DNA of 64,000 nucleotides from Streptomyces actinomycinicus (lineage in GTDB: Bacteria > Actinomycetota > Actinomycetes > Streptomycetales > Streptomycetaceae): NCBI RefSeq assembly GCF_016741775.1, contig NZ_JAERRK010000025.1:1-64000 (forward strand). Reading direction: 5' to 3'. The translations under genes were made by a program, and so were the position numbers. This document shows positions 1-9,036 of the stretch, one piece after another. How positions within the stretch are numbered: position 1 is the stretch's first letter; the number at the start of each line of letters is the position of its first letter. The notes beneath the pieces were generated by a model. The model searched no databases, was not told the origin of the DNA, and saw nothing but the letters and a program-made list of their open reading frames with translations.

Positions 1-26
1 CCGGGTGGGCCCGGCCGCCTGATAGG

Positions 27-1232
27 TCAGGCCCGGGTGAGCAGGAGGAGCCGCCTGTGGGCCTTGGTCTTCATGTCGTCGTCGGCTCCTTCGAGGGCGG
101 CCGTGGCGCGGGCGATCTCCTCGGTCATCGTCTGGCCGGGGCGCCGGGGGGCGACGTGGTCGAGGTAGCCGGTGATGGCGCGCTCTGCGGCGTAGGCGGT
201 GGGGCCGACCCTTTCGGTCTCGGTGCGGAACACCTCGTCGATGGCGCTGAGTCGGGTAGCGAAGTTCTTGCGCTTCTGGTCGGTGGCGTCGTCGTCGAGG
301 GGCCACAGGTCGGCGATGACCTTGTGGAAGTCAGCGACCGCGATGTCTGTGCGGGCGAGCGCGGTCTCTTCAGCGGCGAAGTTCTCGAAGTACTTCACGG
401 ACAGGCCGAGCGTGCGGCGGGCTTCCTTGATCTGGTTGGTGGCGCCTGCGGTGTGGCGGATGGCCCAGCGGGTCACGGCATCGCGGACGGCGAAGCGCTC
501 GGTGTTGGCGCAGACGGGCCGCCAGGGGGTCACGACGCACTGGAACTGCCCCTGGCCGCTGTGGTCGTTCATCACGGCGACGTACGGGACGATTTGGTCG
601 TTGATGCCGTCGGCGTCAACGGTCACGGTCTCCGGCAGGCGGATGGAGATGAACACCCGGCGCCCGCCCCGGATGACCCCGGCGGACTCCCACACGACAT
701 CGAATCGGCCCACCAGCTCTTGCAGGAATTCGAAGCCCTCCCGGTTCTGGATCGGCTGGTATCGGCGGCCGACGACGCCGAGCGGCGCGCCGGTGTCCTC
801 GCGGACAGTGTGGAACTGGTCGGGGTGCTCTCGCAGTTCGCCGTCCCACTTGTAGAGGGCGGGGACGGTGGTGACGGTGAAGTCGAGTCCGCCCTTGCTC
901 AGCACTTCGTCGATGTCCGTGGTGCCGCCGGGGATGATCTGGCCGAGTCCGTGCCAGGCCGGGGACGACGCGTACAGGGCGATCGTGCCGTCTGCGCGGG
1001 TGTCGAGGCCGTGGTTCGCGAGGATCGCATCGATCTGGCCCTGGGCGTTGCGGGAGACGGTGAAGGTCTCGCCCCGATCCCAGCCGGTCAGGACCTCGTA
1101 CTGATCGCCGCCGAGCATTCGGATCTCGCCTCGGTCGATGCGGGTCTGGAAGGCGCGCTCGCGGCTGCGGGCGGCGTCGATCTGGCGGGCCTTCTCGTTA
1201 GCGAACGCGGTGTTCACGTCGGTGATGGTCAC
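27..1232 (-). CDS. DUF932 / phage-plasmid-like protein (401 aa)
   Basis: The protein matches the DUF932 (TIGR03299-like) family found on actinobacterial phages and plasmids, whose biochemical role is unknown. The family pattern is visible as WHGLG near residues 93-97, then GVVGRRYQPIQNREGFEFL in the middle and a region rich in charged residues toward the C terminus. I chose the GTG at 1232 because CAGGAG lies six bases upstream; the longer open frame beyond it runs through a GC-rich palindrome field and reads as low-complexity Arg/Pro. It is the last gene before the left edge, and the window holds no partner for it. The family is confident, the role is not. Confidence 0.8.
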   Translation of the reverse strand: MTITDVNTAFANEKARQIDAARSRERAFQTRIDRGEIRMLGGDQYEVLTGWDRGETFTVSRNAQGQIDAILANHGLDTRADGTIALYASSPAWHGLGQIIPGGTTDIDEVLSKGGLDFTVTTVPALYKWDGELREHPDQFHTVREDTGAPLGVVGRRYQPIQNREGFEFLQELVGRFDVVWESAGVIRGGRRVFISIRLPETVTVDADGINDQIVPYVAVMNDHSGQGQFQCVVTPWRPVCANTERFAVRDAVTRWAIRHTAGATNQIKEARRTLGLSVKYFENFAAEETALARTDIAVADFHKVIADLWPLDDDATDQKRKNFATRLSAIDEVFRTETERVGPTAYAAERAITGYLDHVAPRRPGQTMTEEIARATAALEGADDDMKTKAHRRLLLLTRA

Positions 1233-1387
1233 TGTGCACTCCTGAACTTCGTTGCGGGTGTGCCTTCGGTGGCCGGGGAGGGTCTGCCACGAACCCCTTC
1301 CCGACGAGACAAATATACCGCAGTTCCATAACTTTCGGGAGGGTGGTCGCCCACATTTCGTGGTCAATTTCCGCAGCTCAGGCGACC

Positions 1388-1657
1388 TTTGAGCGCGGGG
1401 CGCAGCAGGGCGTGGGGGTGGTCGGCGGCCCCGTGGGCGCGGAGCGCCGAGGGCAAGGTGGCGGGCAGCGCGAAGCGAGGGGCCAGGGCGCGGAGCGCGC
1501 TGGGACCGGCTGCCCGGGACCGCAGTGCGCGAGAGCGCGCAGCGCTCGGTTAGGGCCCCGCGGAGCGGGGCCCTAACGCGCAGCAAGGGGCAGAGCCGCG
1601 GAGCGGCTCCGCCCCGCCGTCGGCCGCCACCGCGCCCTGCTGCGCCCCGCGCTCAAA
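1388..1657. repeat. 25-bp inverted repeat bracketing a cluster of GGAG-loop hairpins
   Basis: The 25-base arm at 1388-1412 (beginning TTTGAGCGCGGGGCGCAGCA) is the exact reverse complement of 1633-1657. The 220 bases between contain many small hairpins of the form CGCGGAGCG or CGCGAGCG, the style of palindrome seen in Streptomyces telomeres. What is seen is the perfect repeat; any role in replication, termination or transposition is inference. Confidence 0.7.
1549..1577. terminator. perfect 12-bp hairpin with CGGAG loop
   Basis: GTTAGGGCCCCG and CGGGGCCCTAAC are exact complements around a 5-base loop. There is no U-tract, as usual in Streptomyces, so this could be a bidirectional terminator or one of a family of structural palindromes in this stretch. 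Confidence 0.45.
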
Positions 1658-2209
1658 ATGTGTCGCACTGCTCCCTGCACGCGTGCAGCGTCCTCCCGTC
1701 GCCCTGTGCACCCAGCTCCCGGAAGCTCCCGCTGGGGACGCTGCCCCGCCGGCCCTAATGAGTTGGTGCCGGCGGGTTGGGAGCTCTGTGAAGTCCAGCA
1801 GCGAATATCCCTGCGCCATGGGTGTTTCGGTAGGCACGGCGCCCTGCACGGCGACTTCGAAAATGAAAGAGCTGAGAGTGACACTGTTCCGACTCGCCTG
1901 GACCAAATACACCGACCTGATTGGAGATGGTGCGGGATTGAAAGACACCAAATTCAGTGATATTCAGCGCTTCGGCGATTTTCGCGTGCTGGATGGTCAC
2001 GTGCGCGGTGGACGTGACGGGCTGCTTTTCTGCCTGCAATTCGGTCTTCGTGGCTAGGTGACCTGCTACATGGGTGCCTGCTGGGTAGGTGCCTTCGGTG
2101 CGGCGGAGGTACCACTCTGCCGCCGCGGTGTGAGGGGCCCGCTGTGGGGCCCCACGGAGTCACTAAGAGATGACGACGGCGTGGTGGTGGTCCAACCGGT
2201 CGGCAGCCA

Positions 2210-2359
2210 TCAGGAGCCAGGAACGGGCGTCCTGGGGTCTCCGTCCGGGTAGGCGAGGACCGCGATGGCGTCCTGGAGATGCGCCTCACACCATGCGTTC
2301 GTGCAGGCCGTGTCCGTCCACAGCCAGAAGGCGCCGGACTGGCAGCGGTCATCGGTCAG
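2210..2359 (-). CDS. possible small Cys/Trp-rich protein (49 aa)
   Basis: This open frame begins just inside the 3' end of the 414-aa gene upstream and ends in TGA. The product has good amino-acid composition, with CQSGAFWLWTDTACTNAWC near the start, that is four regularly spaced cysteines/tryptophans that could bind metal, and ends DPRTPVPGS. The apparent start is a CTG codon (LTDD), with no ATG or GTG suitably placed and no Shine-Dalgarno sequence, so it would depend on translational coupling or be a downstream fragment. It is outside any known family I recognise. Moderate to low confidence. Confidence 0.35.
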   Translation of the reverse strand: MTDDRCQSGAFWLWTDTACTNAWCEAHLQDAIAVLAYPDGDPRTPVPGS

Positions 2360-2372
2360 TGTGTGGACGGGA

Positions 2373-3617
2373 TCACGGGCGACGGCCGAACCACCGCCGC
2401 CATCCTTGGCGGCGCGGTGCAGGTTCCGCCAGCGGAGGCACCGGGGGCGGCGGGAAAGGCGGCTGTGGTGGCACGGGCGGGGGTTGCGTGGGGGCGTCAG
2501 GAACCGCTGGTTCGGGATGCGGCGGTGTCACGGCCGGCTCGTCGGCGAGCTCGGATTCGGGCAGCACTGTCTCGGCTGCAGGTTGGGCCTGCGGGGGTGG
2601 AGCCGCCAGCGCTGGAGGCGGGGGCGGCGTGATGGATTCGGGCTGGGCCGGTGCATGGCGAGGTTCCCGTGCGGGGCGCGAGCGGCGGGTGCGTGCCCGG
2701 GCTTCGGCGTCGGGCCGCTGGCGGGCAGTGACGGGGGCAGGGCATATCGGCTCGGTGGGTAGCCCGGTGGTGGGGTCGGTCTCCCAATATGCGATCTGCC
2801 AGTGCTCGTCGGCGAACAGCCGCAGCTGGGGAACGTGGGGCGTGTCAAAGAGGGTCCAGTCGCCGACGGCGAGGACGTGAGTGCCGGCGGTGAGCGGCTT
2901 GATGAGGCTGTCGTGGGCGGAGCGCAGCAGCACGTGGAAGCGGGTGTCGCCAGCGGGAACATCGAGCGCGAGGCGGGCGTACGGCTTTCCGTTCCTGTCC
3001 TGGGCGATGCTGTGGACCGTGCCGTGCACGGCGATCGGGTGGCTGATCGGCTCTCGGCGGGCGCACCTCTGGTAGAGGTCCGCGTAGGTGCGCGGGCTGT
3101 AGCAGAACCGGCCCCAAAGGATGGGGCGTTGCCCGTGGGGTTTGACTCTGAAGCGCTCGACAACCTTGGGGTCGAAGCCGTGCATGTGCAGGAACCGGGC
3201 GATCTTCGCGGCACTCGTGATGGCCGGCGGGAGGTAGGGCCGCACGGTGGTCGTGTTGTGGGTGCGGACCACATCGGTGTCGGTGTCGTCGATCGGCATG
3301 GTCGGCCAGGGTGGCAGGGCACTGATGTCGGCGGGGAGTTCGAGACGGAGCAGGCCGTCATCGGTGACGTGGGCCAGGCCGTGGGACCCGTGCGCGATGC
3401 TCTGGATGACCTCTGTGGGGTTGAGCAGGCAGCCGGCTTCGTGGCTGGTCCCCTTGGCCAGACGAAAGAGGCTCGGGACGCTTTTGTAGCCGCGTACCGG
3501 TTCGACGACGCTGTCGCAGTGCAGGCAGATCAGGGGCCGTTCGAACGGCTCCGGGTCGGGGCCGATCTCCTCGGCCGGGACCAGCCTGCCGGTGCGCTGC
3601 TCGCGGGCCTTGTCCAT
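2373..3617 (-). CDS. CoiA-like zinc-finger and Pro-rich hypothetical protein (414 aa)
   Basis: I do not recognise the full-length family. Residues about 25-65 hold CLHCDS followed by SHEAGCLLNP, a Cys-x2-Cys...His-x3-Cys arrangement like the small zinc finger of CoiA-type proteins. The middle (about 170-290) reads like an OB-type beta domain with VHGTVHSIAQDRNGKPYARL and FHVLLRSAHDSLIKPL, which suggests nucleic-acid binding. The last 120 residues are mostly proline and basic residues. The ATG at 3617 is preferred because the region upstream belongs to a small gene in another frame. It is the last large gene of the Tad operon, so it may be expressed with the pilus without being part of it. Confidence 0.6.
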   Translation of the reverse strand: MDKAREQRTGRLVPAEEIGPDPEPFERPLICLHCDSVVEPVRGYKSVPSLFRLAKGTSHEAGCLLNPTEVIQSIAHGSHGLAHVTDDGLLRLELPADISALPPWPTMPIDDTDTDVVRTHNTTTVRPYLPPAITSAAKIARFLHMHGFDPKVVERFRVKPHGQRPILWGRFCYSPRTYADLYQRCARREPISHPIAVHGTVHSIAQDRNGKPYARLALDVPAGDTRFHVLLRSAHDSLIKPLTAGTHVLAVGDWTLFDTPHVPQLRLFADEHWQIAYWETDPTTGLPTEPICPAPVTARQRPDAEARARTRRSRPAREPRHAPAQPESITPPPPPALAAPPPQAQPAAETVLPESELADEPAVTPPHPEPAVPDAPTQPPPVPPQPPFPPPPVPPLAEPAPRRQGWRRWFGRRP

Positions 3618-3639
3618 CTGCTTCTGCTGTGCCTTCCGG

Positions 3640-3801
3640 TCAGGGGCCGACGGCCAGCTGGCATCCGGGAGGGATGCCCCAGCGGGCGAGAAGGCCACGG
3701 GTTCGGGCGGCGCGTGCGGCAGCGGCAGCGACCTCGAGCGAGACGGGGGCGCTGAGGGTCTGTATGCGGCCGTTGCCGGCGCGGGGCTCGTCCTTCGGCA
3801 C
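3640..3801 (-). CDS. small hypothetical protein (53 aa)
   Basis: A 54-codon frame starts with GTG four bases after AAGGAG and lies nine bases downstream of the LysM-BTAD gene. It ends 22 bases before the ATG of the next gene. The product begins MPKDEPRAGNGRIQ and has a helical Ala/Arg-rich core ending RWGIPPGCQLAVGP. The good ribosome-binding site and tight packing support a real gene. An alternative is that it is the original N-terminal part of the 414-aa protein, now in another frame; comparison with homologues would decide. Confidence 0.5.
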   Translation of the reverse strand: MPKDEPRAGNGRIQTLSAPVSLEVAAAAARAARTRGLLARWGIPPGCQLAVGP

Positions 3802-3810
3802 CGGGCTCCT

Positions 3811-6800
3811 TCAGCGGGTGTGGATCGGCCGGGGCAGGAGGTTGCGCAGGAGTTCCGCGGTGTCGGGCTCCATTTCGACCCCGCCGCCGATCGAGTCGTT
3901 GATCCGGCGCAGGCGTGCGGCGGCTTCGCGGAGTGCGTCGATGTCGCCGGCGGCGTGGTGGGCGAGGAAGAGGGCACGGTAGAGGGTCTCGCTGTCCTCG
4001 ACGGCGAGCATGCCTTGACGGGCCGCCCACAGGGCTCCGGGGATGTCGCCGGCCTCGCGTCGGCGGGTGGACAGTTCGCTGGCGACGTCCGTAATCGCGG
4101 ACACCATTTCCTGGATGGCCGGCTCGGCCCAGGCGTAGCGCTGGGGATCCATGCCTGCGAAGGGGCGGCCGCGGACCAGCGCGAGGGCGCGCCGCAGGGC
4201 GAGGTCGCCGTCCTCGGTGGCCTCGGCGAGGCCTTGGCGGGCGTACTGCTGGAAGGTCACCCAGTCACAGGTGACGTGCGGGCCGAGGCGGTATCGCTTG
4301 TCGGGGGTGTTCTGGACGCGGGGCAGGTGTTGGCTACCGTCGGCGTCGGTGCCGAGCCAGGAGCGGGTACGGCTGATGACCGCGTTGCGCATCTCCTTGT
4401 TGACCCGCGAGGCAGGCCATAGGGCGGCGTCGACGGCGTGGTGGTCGCTGCTGGGGTTGAGGGCCAGGAAGGCGAGGAGTTCGCTGGCGACGCTCTTGCG
4501 GTTGGAGTCGACCCGGCCGGAGGCGCCCGTGATGGTGATGGGGCCGAGGAGCAGGACGGCCGGACCGGACGGTGTCTGATCCGGCTCGGCGGTGTTCGGG
4601 GCGGGTACGGCGGGCTCAGGGATCAGGGCGCCCGGTTGGGCGTCGGGCGACGTGCGTGGACGGTGGACGCGCTCGGCTTGGGCGGGTGCGGGAGCGTCGT
4701 CGGTGTCGTCGCCCTCGATGGCCAGGACATCGGCGAGGGATTCGCCGCCGCTGGCTGTGGCGGCCGCGTCGCTGTCGGCTGCCGCTGCGGGTTCGGGGAT
4801 GGTGACGTGGACGGCGGATGCCGGGGTGGTGCAGGAGCTGGTGACTGCGAGGGAGATGTCGGCCGGGCCGGCCGCGGGTGCGACGTCGTCGGATTCGTCG
4901 TCGCCGAGGACGTCGGCGAGGGATTCGCTGGTGGGGGCGGGGTTGGTCGCTGGGGCGTCCTGTGAGGTGGCCGGGTGCTTTTCGAAGCTCAGGGCGGGCG
5001 TTTCGGCCTCGAGTGCTTCCTGTTCCAGGGCTGCGTACTCGTCTGGCAGCCCGTCGCTGTCCGCGCCGTCGTCGGCGAGCGGGTCGTCGTTGTCGGGCTG
5101 CATCCAGTCGGGGCCGGGCCCCACCCAGTCGGGGGCGGGTTCGTCGCTGTCGCTGTCGGCGGTGGTGAGCAGTTCGATGGCGTCGTGGAAGCGGTCGTCG
5201 TCCAGGGTCTGCAGGCGGACCGGCAGGCCCGAGCCGGGCAGGACGACGGTGTCGTCGGGGCTCTGGCAGGTGAGCGTCCATGCATCGTCCGGCAGGCCGG
5301 CAGGGGTGTGGGCGGTGATGATGGCGCTCGCTGTGCGGGGGGTTTCGGTGAGAGCGGCCAGCAGGTTGTCGGTGGCGGGTGCGTCGGGCAGTTGCTCGGC
5401 GAGGAGGATGTGCGGGGTCCAGTCGCCGCCGGTGTCGTCGCGTAGCCGGGCGGCGCGTGGCGAGTCGGCGCCGAGTTCGCTGAGGGCGCTGCGCTGGTCG
5501 TCGGCGTGGGTGAGGAGTTCGGCGCGGGCGGCGTAGGCGTCTTCGGCGCGGGCTACGCGTTCGGGGACGGCCGTCTCCAGACCGGGGACGGTGGTGCCGA
5601 GGGCGGTGACTTCGAGGTGGCCCGCCACGGGGGTGTTGGCGAGTTCCACGGCGAGGGCCTGCAGAACGTGGCGGGCGAAGTCCGGGTCTCCGTCCAGGTG
5701 GAGGAGGCCGATGTGCTCCAGGTCGATGAGTACGTAGCGGCCCTGGGTGTCCCAGCCGATCGAGACGAGTGCCGGGTAGGGGGCCCCGACGCTGTGTTCG
5801 GTGTCCTCGTCGGCGAGGTCGGGGTGATTGGCGGTGCAGGTCCACAAGTCTTGGCGGCCGGCCGAGGCGGTGAACGGCGCGCAGGGCGGGGTGTCTTCGG
5901 TGAGGTGGAGTTCGAGGCGGCTTTCGTGGAGGACGGCCGCGTTGAGGACGGGCAGTTCGCGCCCTTGTTCCTTCAGGTTGCCGGCGAGGCAGCGCAGAGC
6001 GGCGTTGAGCAGGTCGAAGCCAGTCGGGGCTTGGACGCTGCGCAGGCCTTGCTCGGTGGCGGCGGCGCGGCCGGTGGGCATGGCGATGCGGCGTCCGGGA
6101 CGGCGGCGATGCTGCTGGCGGCGGCGCCGTACGGCGAGGGTGCTGACGAGCGCGGCGGCGACGACGCCGGTCCCGGTCCAGAGCATGACCGTGCCGAGGG
6201 GGTTTTCGCTGTCCCGGTGGGGCTGGGCGGCCGGTGCTGGGGAGGCAGTGTCCGTCGGGGCCGTGGTGTGGGGCGCGGCCGTGGAGGGCTCGGCGGTCCG
6301 GCTCGCGGACGGGGCGGGCGTGGTGACTGGTGGCGCCTGGTGTTGCTGACCGTGGCCAGTGTCCTGGTCGCCTGCGGTGGGCGCCGTGCGGTTCCCCAGG
6401 CCGGTGTCGGTGGGCTTGTGGTGCGGCGTGGCGGTGTGGGTGTCCTGGTGGCCGGTGTCGGGATCGGCCGGTGCTTCGGCATGGTGGTGGGCCCCTGGCA
6501 GGTCGAGTTTCTGCCCGGGGAAGATCAGGTCCGGGTTGTCGAAATGGCCTCCCGCTGGCTGGGCTTCGCCCCTGTTGGCCTCGTAGATCTCCTTCCAGGC
6601 CGTGGGGTCGCCGTACTCGTTACCGGCGATCGACCAGAGGCTGTCGCCGGTGTCGACGGTGACCTGGTCGTGCCGCGGCACGGCCAGGTGGCTGGAGTGG
6701 CCCGAGCCGGGGGTCTTCTCGCCGGCGCTCTGAGCGTGCTCCGTGTGCGGCTGGCTGGGGGCGTCCGCGGTGCGGTCGGCGGTCGGCGTGGTGCTGGGGG

Positions 6801-7470
6801 CGGCGGCTGGGGTGGCGGGGCGGGCGTCGAGGGGCAGCTTGATGACTGCGTCTTTGGGCAGGTACTGGTCGCCGGAGGCGAGTTGGGGGATGTCCGGGTT
6901 GAGGGCGGCGATGTCCCGCCACCGCTGCCCGTTACCGAGGTATTGCTCGGCGAGGTCCCACGGGGTTTCGGTCGCGGACGTGACCTTGTGGGTGGGGAAG
7001 GTGGCGTCGGCCGTCGGCGTGCTGGTCGGGGTGGCGGCCGCGCTGGAGCTGGGGCTGGCCACGGTCTGGGTGACGGCGACAGCGGGCATGGTGGTGGCAG
7101 CCGAGGCAGCGGTGGGCGCCAGCAGCACGATGCCGCCGACCAGGAAGCTGGCCAGGGACTGCATGCTGCCAAGGCCGCGGATACGGGGGGCGGATCGGCG
7201 GCGGGCGACGGCGACGACTTCGAGGGCGACGCTGAAGGCGAACGCGGCCCAGGCGGCCCAGCCGATGCAGGTGAGCGCGACCAGCCACAGGGTGCCGTCG
7301 TCCTGCTCGAGCAGCAGGTTGAGCCCACCGGAGACTTCAGTGGGCTGGTGGCCGAAGGTGAGCAGCGCAAGGGGGACGCCGCCGACCAGGGCGATGAGGA
7401 GGGCGAGGCCGACGAGAGCACGCAGCAGCGCGCCGACGGCGCGCAGCGGCTTGACGGTGCGGTGGGCCAT
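3811..7470 (-). CDS. LysM-BTAD membrane regulator of the Tad cluster (1219 aa)
   Basis: The N terminus has two or more membrane helices (about 15-35, 60-85, 105-125). Two LysM modules follow, about 160-215 (ETPWDLAEQYLGNGQRWRDI) and 265-325 (GDSLWSIAGNEYGDPTAWKE), both of peptidoglycan-binding type. Another helix lies near 425-445. After a long acidic, repetitive linker, the C terminus (about 985-1219) is a bacterial transcriptional activator (BTAD) module: an OmpR-like winged helix (SNRKSVASELLAFLAL) plus a helical-repeat tail. Proteins of this architecture occur beside actinobacterial Tad operons. It may couple the state of the cell wall or pilus to gene expression; this is inferred. The start follows the pseudopilin gene by five bases. 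Confidence 0.85.
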   Translation of the reverse strand: MAHRTVKPLRAVGALLRALVGLALLIALVGGVPLALLTFGHQPTEVSGGLNLLLEQDDGTLWLVALTCIGWAAWAAFAFSVALEVVAVARRRSAPRIRGLGSMQSLASFLVGGIVLLAPTAASAATTMPAVAVTQTVASPSSSAAATPTSTPTADATFPTHKVTSATETPWDLAEQYLGNGQRWRDIAALNPDIPQLASGDQYLPKDAVIKLPLDARPATPAAAPSTTPTADRTADAPSQPHTEHAQSAGEKTPGSGHSSHLAVPRHDQVTVDTGDSLWSIAGNEYGDPTAWKEIYEANRGEAQPAGGHFDNPDLIFPGQKLDLPGAHHHAEAPADPDTGHQDTHTATPHHKPTDTGLGNRTAPTAGDQDTGHGQQHQAPPVTTPAPSASRTAEPSTAAPHTTAPTDTASPAPAAQPHRDSENPLGTVMLWTGTGVVAAALVSTLAVRRRRQQHRRRPGRRIAMPTGRAAATEQGLRSVQAPTGFDLLNAALRCLAGNLKEQGRELPVLNAAVLHESRLELHLTEDTPPCAPFTASAGRQDLWTCTANHPDLADEDTEHSVGAPYPALVSIGWDTQGRYVLIDLEHIGLLHLDGDPDFARHVLQALAVELANTPVAGHLEVTALGTTVPGLETAVPERVARAEDAYAARAELLTHADDQRSALSELGADSPRAARLRDDTGGDWTPHILLAEQLPDAPATDNLLAALTETPRTASAIITAHTPAGLPDDAWTLTCQSPDDTVVLPGSGLPVRLQTLDDDRFHDAIELLTTADSDSDEPAPDWVGPGPDWMQPDNDDPLADDGADSDGLPDEYAALEQEALEAETPALSFEKHPATSQDAPATNPAPTSESLADVLGDDESDDVAPAAGPADISLAVTSSCTTPASAVHVTIPEPAAAADSDAAATASGGESLADVLAIEGDDTDDAPAPAQAERVHRPRTSPDAQPGALIPEPAVPAPNTAEPDQTPSGPAVLLLGPITITGASGRVDSNRKSVASELLAFLALNPSSDHHAVDAALWPASRVNKEMRNAVISRTRSWLGTDADGSQHLPRVQNTPDKRYRLGPHVTCDWVTFQQYARQGLAEATEDGDLALRRALALVRGRPFAGMDPQRYAWAEPAIQEMVSAITDVASELSTRRREAGDIPGALWAARQGMLAVEDSETLYRALFLAHHAAGDIDALREAAARLRRINDSIGGGVEMEPDTAELLRNLLPRPIHTR

Positions 7471-7475
7471 GCGGC

Positions 7476-7934
7476 TCAGCCTCCAGCTTGGGTCTGCAGG
7501 TGGGCGGTCGCGGTGCCGTCCACGTGGATCGTGCCTACGCCGAGCAGGGATGCAAAGTGCGTGGCGTAGGTGTCGTGGACGGTCACCGTCAGGGTCTGCC
7601 CTCCGTCGGTGATCTGTACGTCGCCTTGGACGCCCGCTGCGGCGAGGTAGTCCAGGGCGGCTCCGCGCGCGGCGTCGGGGTCGATGGTGATGGCGGTGCC
7701 CTGGATCGCTTGGGCGGCGTCGACCTGCTCGCCAGCGGCGCGGGCGGCTTCCTGGGCAAGGGAGGTGGCTCGGTTGGAGGCGTTGAGGGCGCCGCCGCCG
7801 TCGACGAGCAGCCCCATGACCATGAGGATGGCGAGTGCGGACAACGCCAGGAACAGGGACATGGATCCGCGGTCGCCTCGGCCGGCCACTTGAGCGCGAC
7901 AGCGGACCAGCAGGTTCCGTACGGCGTGGATCAT
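7476..7934 (-). CDS. TadE/TadG-like pseudopilin (152 aa)
   Basis: A short basic N terminus ends in DRGSMS, followed by a hydrophobic helix (LFLALSALAILMVMGLLVDG) and an extracytoplasmic domain, as in TadG-like minor pilins (Rv3654c-like). The usual Glu at +5 after the cleavage-like Gly is missing (SLFLAL), which also occurs in TadG-type proteins. The ATG at 7934 overlaps the preceding stop in an ATGA junction, which fixes the start and implies translational coupling with the neighbouring pseudopilins. Likely role: a minor subunit or assembly factor of the Flp/Tad pilus at the cell envelope. Confidence 0.8.
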   Translation of the reverse strand: MIHAVRNLLVRCRAQVAGRGDRGSMSLFLALSALAILMVMGLLVDGGGALNASNRATSLAQEAARAAGEQVDAAQAIQGTAITIDPDAARGAALDYLAAAGVQGDVQITDGGQTLTVTVHDTYATHFASLLGVGTIHVDGTATAHLQTQAGG

Positions 7935-8380
7935 TGCCGCCCCCGGTAGGTGTCGATCGGGCTGGTGAACGATGCCGTGAGGGTCTTGGATCCGGGCAGG
8001 CCGGGCAGCCCGATGTCCGACAGGCGCGCGGTGCACGAGATCGTGGCGGTCACGGTGGCGGCCTGGCCGACGTCCAGGGAGTAGCCGGAGGTGTCGACGG
8101 AGACGTCGGTGGTCTGGCAGGTGACGCCGTCGCCGCTGAGGCTGTCCTCGGCGGCCGACCGGGCCTGGGCCTGAGCGCTGGCGGCATCGCGCTCGAGAGA
8201 GGCGGCTCGGGCCGCAGCGTGGGCGGCCGCGTCGACAGCTCCGTCGGCGTCGATGACACGGCCGAAGGCGATCATGAGGCCGAGCAGGGCGATGATGGCC
8301 GGGGCAATCACCACGACTTCCAGCGAGGCGCTGCCCCGGTCGCGGCGGCCTGCTCGGCGGAGCGGGCGGAGGCGGATCAT
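7931..8380 (-). CDS. TadE-like pseudopilin (149 aa)
   Basis: Second of three consecutive TadE-type genes. After a basic leader comes DRGSASLEVVVIAPAIIALL, with Glu at +5 of the putative processing site and one membrane helix, then about 110 residues of extracytoplasmic domain with two cysteines (VTCQTTD, ISCTAR) that could form a disulphide. Both ends are ATGA overlaps (8377-8380 and 7931-7934), so the start is well fixed. The expected function is minor pilin or pilus base component in the Tad system. Confidence 0.85.
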   Translation of the reverse strand: MIRLRPLRRAGRRDRGSASLEVVVIAPAIIALLGLMIAFGRVIDADGAVDAAAHAAARAASLERDAASAQAQARSAAEDSLSGDGVTCQTTDVSVDTSGYSLDVGQAATVTATISCTARLSDIGLPGLPGSKTLTASFTSPIDTYRGRQ

Positions 8381-8796
8381 GGATTCGTCCACCGTTCGAT
8401 CGGGCCGTGAGCGTCCTGGGTGACGGTGAGTTCCAGTCCGGGTACGAGGGTGGCGACGTGTCCGGTGACCGTGATGTGGATTTCCTCGGCGCTGCTGCCC
8501 GCGGAGGAGACGGATGCGCCGCGCACGCTGCCGCCGAACTTGGCGAGGAAGCCCTGCGCCTGGGCGACGCCGTCGCCCGGGCTGGAGCCGAACTGACGGC
8601 CGGTGTCGACGCCTTGCCGCGCCGCGGACTGCGCGACTTTGCGGGCGTGGTAGTACAAGCCGACCTGGATGATGGTGAAGACCAGCATCAGCACCACCAC
8701 AGCCAGGACAGCGACCTCCACGCTGCCGTTCCCGCGATCAGAACGCAGCCGGGCGGCCAGTGCCCGCCGGCGGCCGCTGCGCCTGTGCGCCTTCAC
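8377..8796 (-). CDS. TadE-like pseudopilin (139 aa)
   Basis: First of the three TadE-type genes. The leader RSDRGNGSVEVAVLAVVVLM shows the Gly-x4-Glu processing pattern followed by one hydrophobic helix, and the domain after it has no cysteine pair. The length is typical for TadE. It follows the pilin gene by about 30 bases and overlaps the next gene by four bases, so the three pseudopilins were probably kept together for stoichiometric synthesis. Confidence 0.85.
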   Translation of the reverse strand: MKAHRRSGRRRALAARLRSDRGNGSVEVAVLAVVVLMLVFTIIQVGLYYHARKVAQSAARQGVDTGRQFGSSPGDGVAQAQGFLAKFGGSVRGASVSSAGSSAEEIHITVTGHVATLVPGLELTVTQDAHGPIERWTNP

Positions 8797-8829
8797 CGTC
8801 TTTTCCTCCCTGGGTCGTGGATCCGCCTC

Positions 8830-9018
8830 TCAGCCTCCGTCGATGATGCCGATCTTCTCCAGGACCTTGGTTCTGATTGCGGCGACCACGAGTCCGGCCA
8901 CCACGATCAGGACGGCCGCCATGACGGCGAGTTCGGTGGTGGACTGGCCGGCGTCGTCGGCGTTCTTCAGCTGCTCCCAGCGGGCCCGCAGCAGGGTCGT
9001 GAGGTAGGTGAGGTCCAT
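8830..9018 (-). CDS. Flp/Tad major pilin-like protein (62 aa)
   Basis: The protein has a 24-residue polar leader, then AGQSTTELAVMAAVLIVVAG, fitting the class III prepilin motif Q-x-S/T-x-E with Glu at +5 and a single hydrophobic helix. A short tail ends KIGIIDGG. Length and placement between TadC and the TadE genes fit the structural Flp pilin. It should be cleaved by a prepilin peptidase after Gly24, but none is encoded in the window. Polymerisation would be driven by TadA through TadB and TadC. Confidence 0.85.
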   Translation of the reverse strand: MDLTYLTTLLRARWEQLKNADDAGQSTTELAVMAAVLIVVAGLVVAAIRTKVLEKIGIIDGG

Positions 9019-9036
9019 CGTGCTTTTCCTTCTGTG

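Larger units (their letters stand above)
1233..2209. other. gene-poor, palindrome-rich stretch
   Basis: About 1 kb without a gene I can support. The first half is extremely GC-rich and packed with short hairpins, described separately. The second half (about 1850-2000) is less GC-rich; it carries overlapping open frames on both strands, none with a ribosome-binding site, a recognisable family or clear codon bias. A remnant of a decayed gene is possible. Confidence 0.5.

Noticed and set aside
1550..2352. Overlapping open frames on both strands between the palindrome field and the zinc-finger gene
   Set aside because: No RBS, conflicting frames of similar length and low-complexity parts; composition alone cannot choose one. 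Only the 49-aa frame at 2210-2359 was kept, at low confidence.
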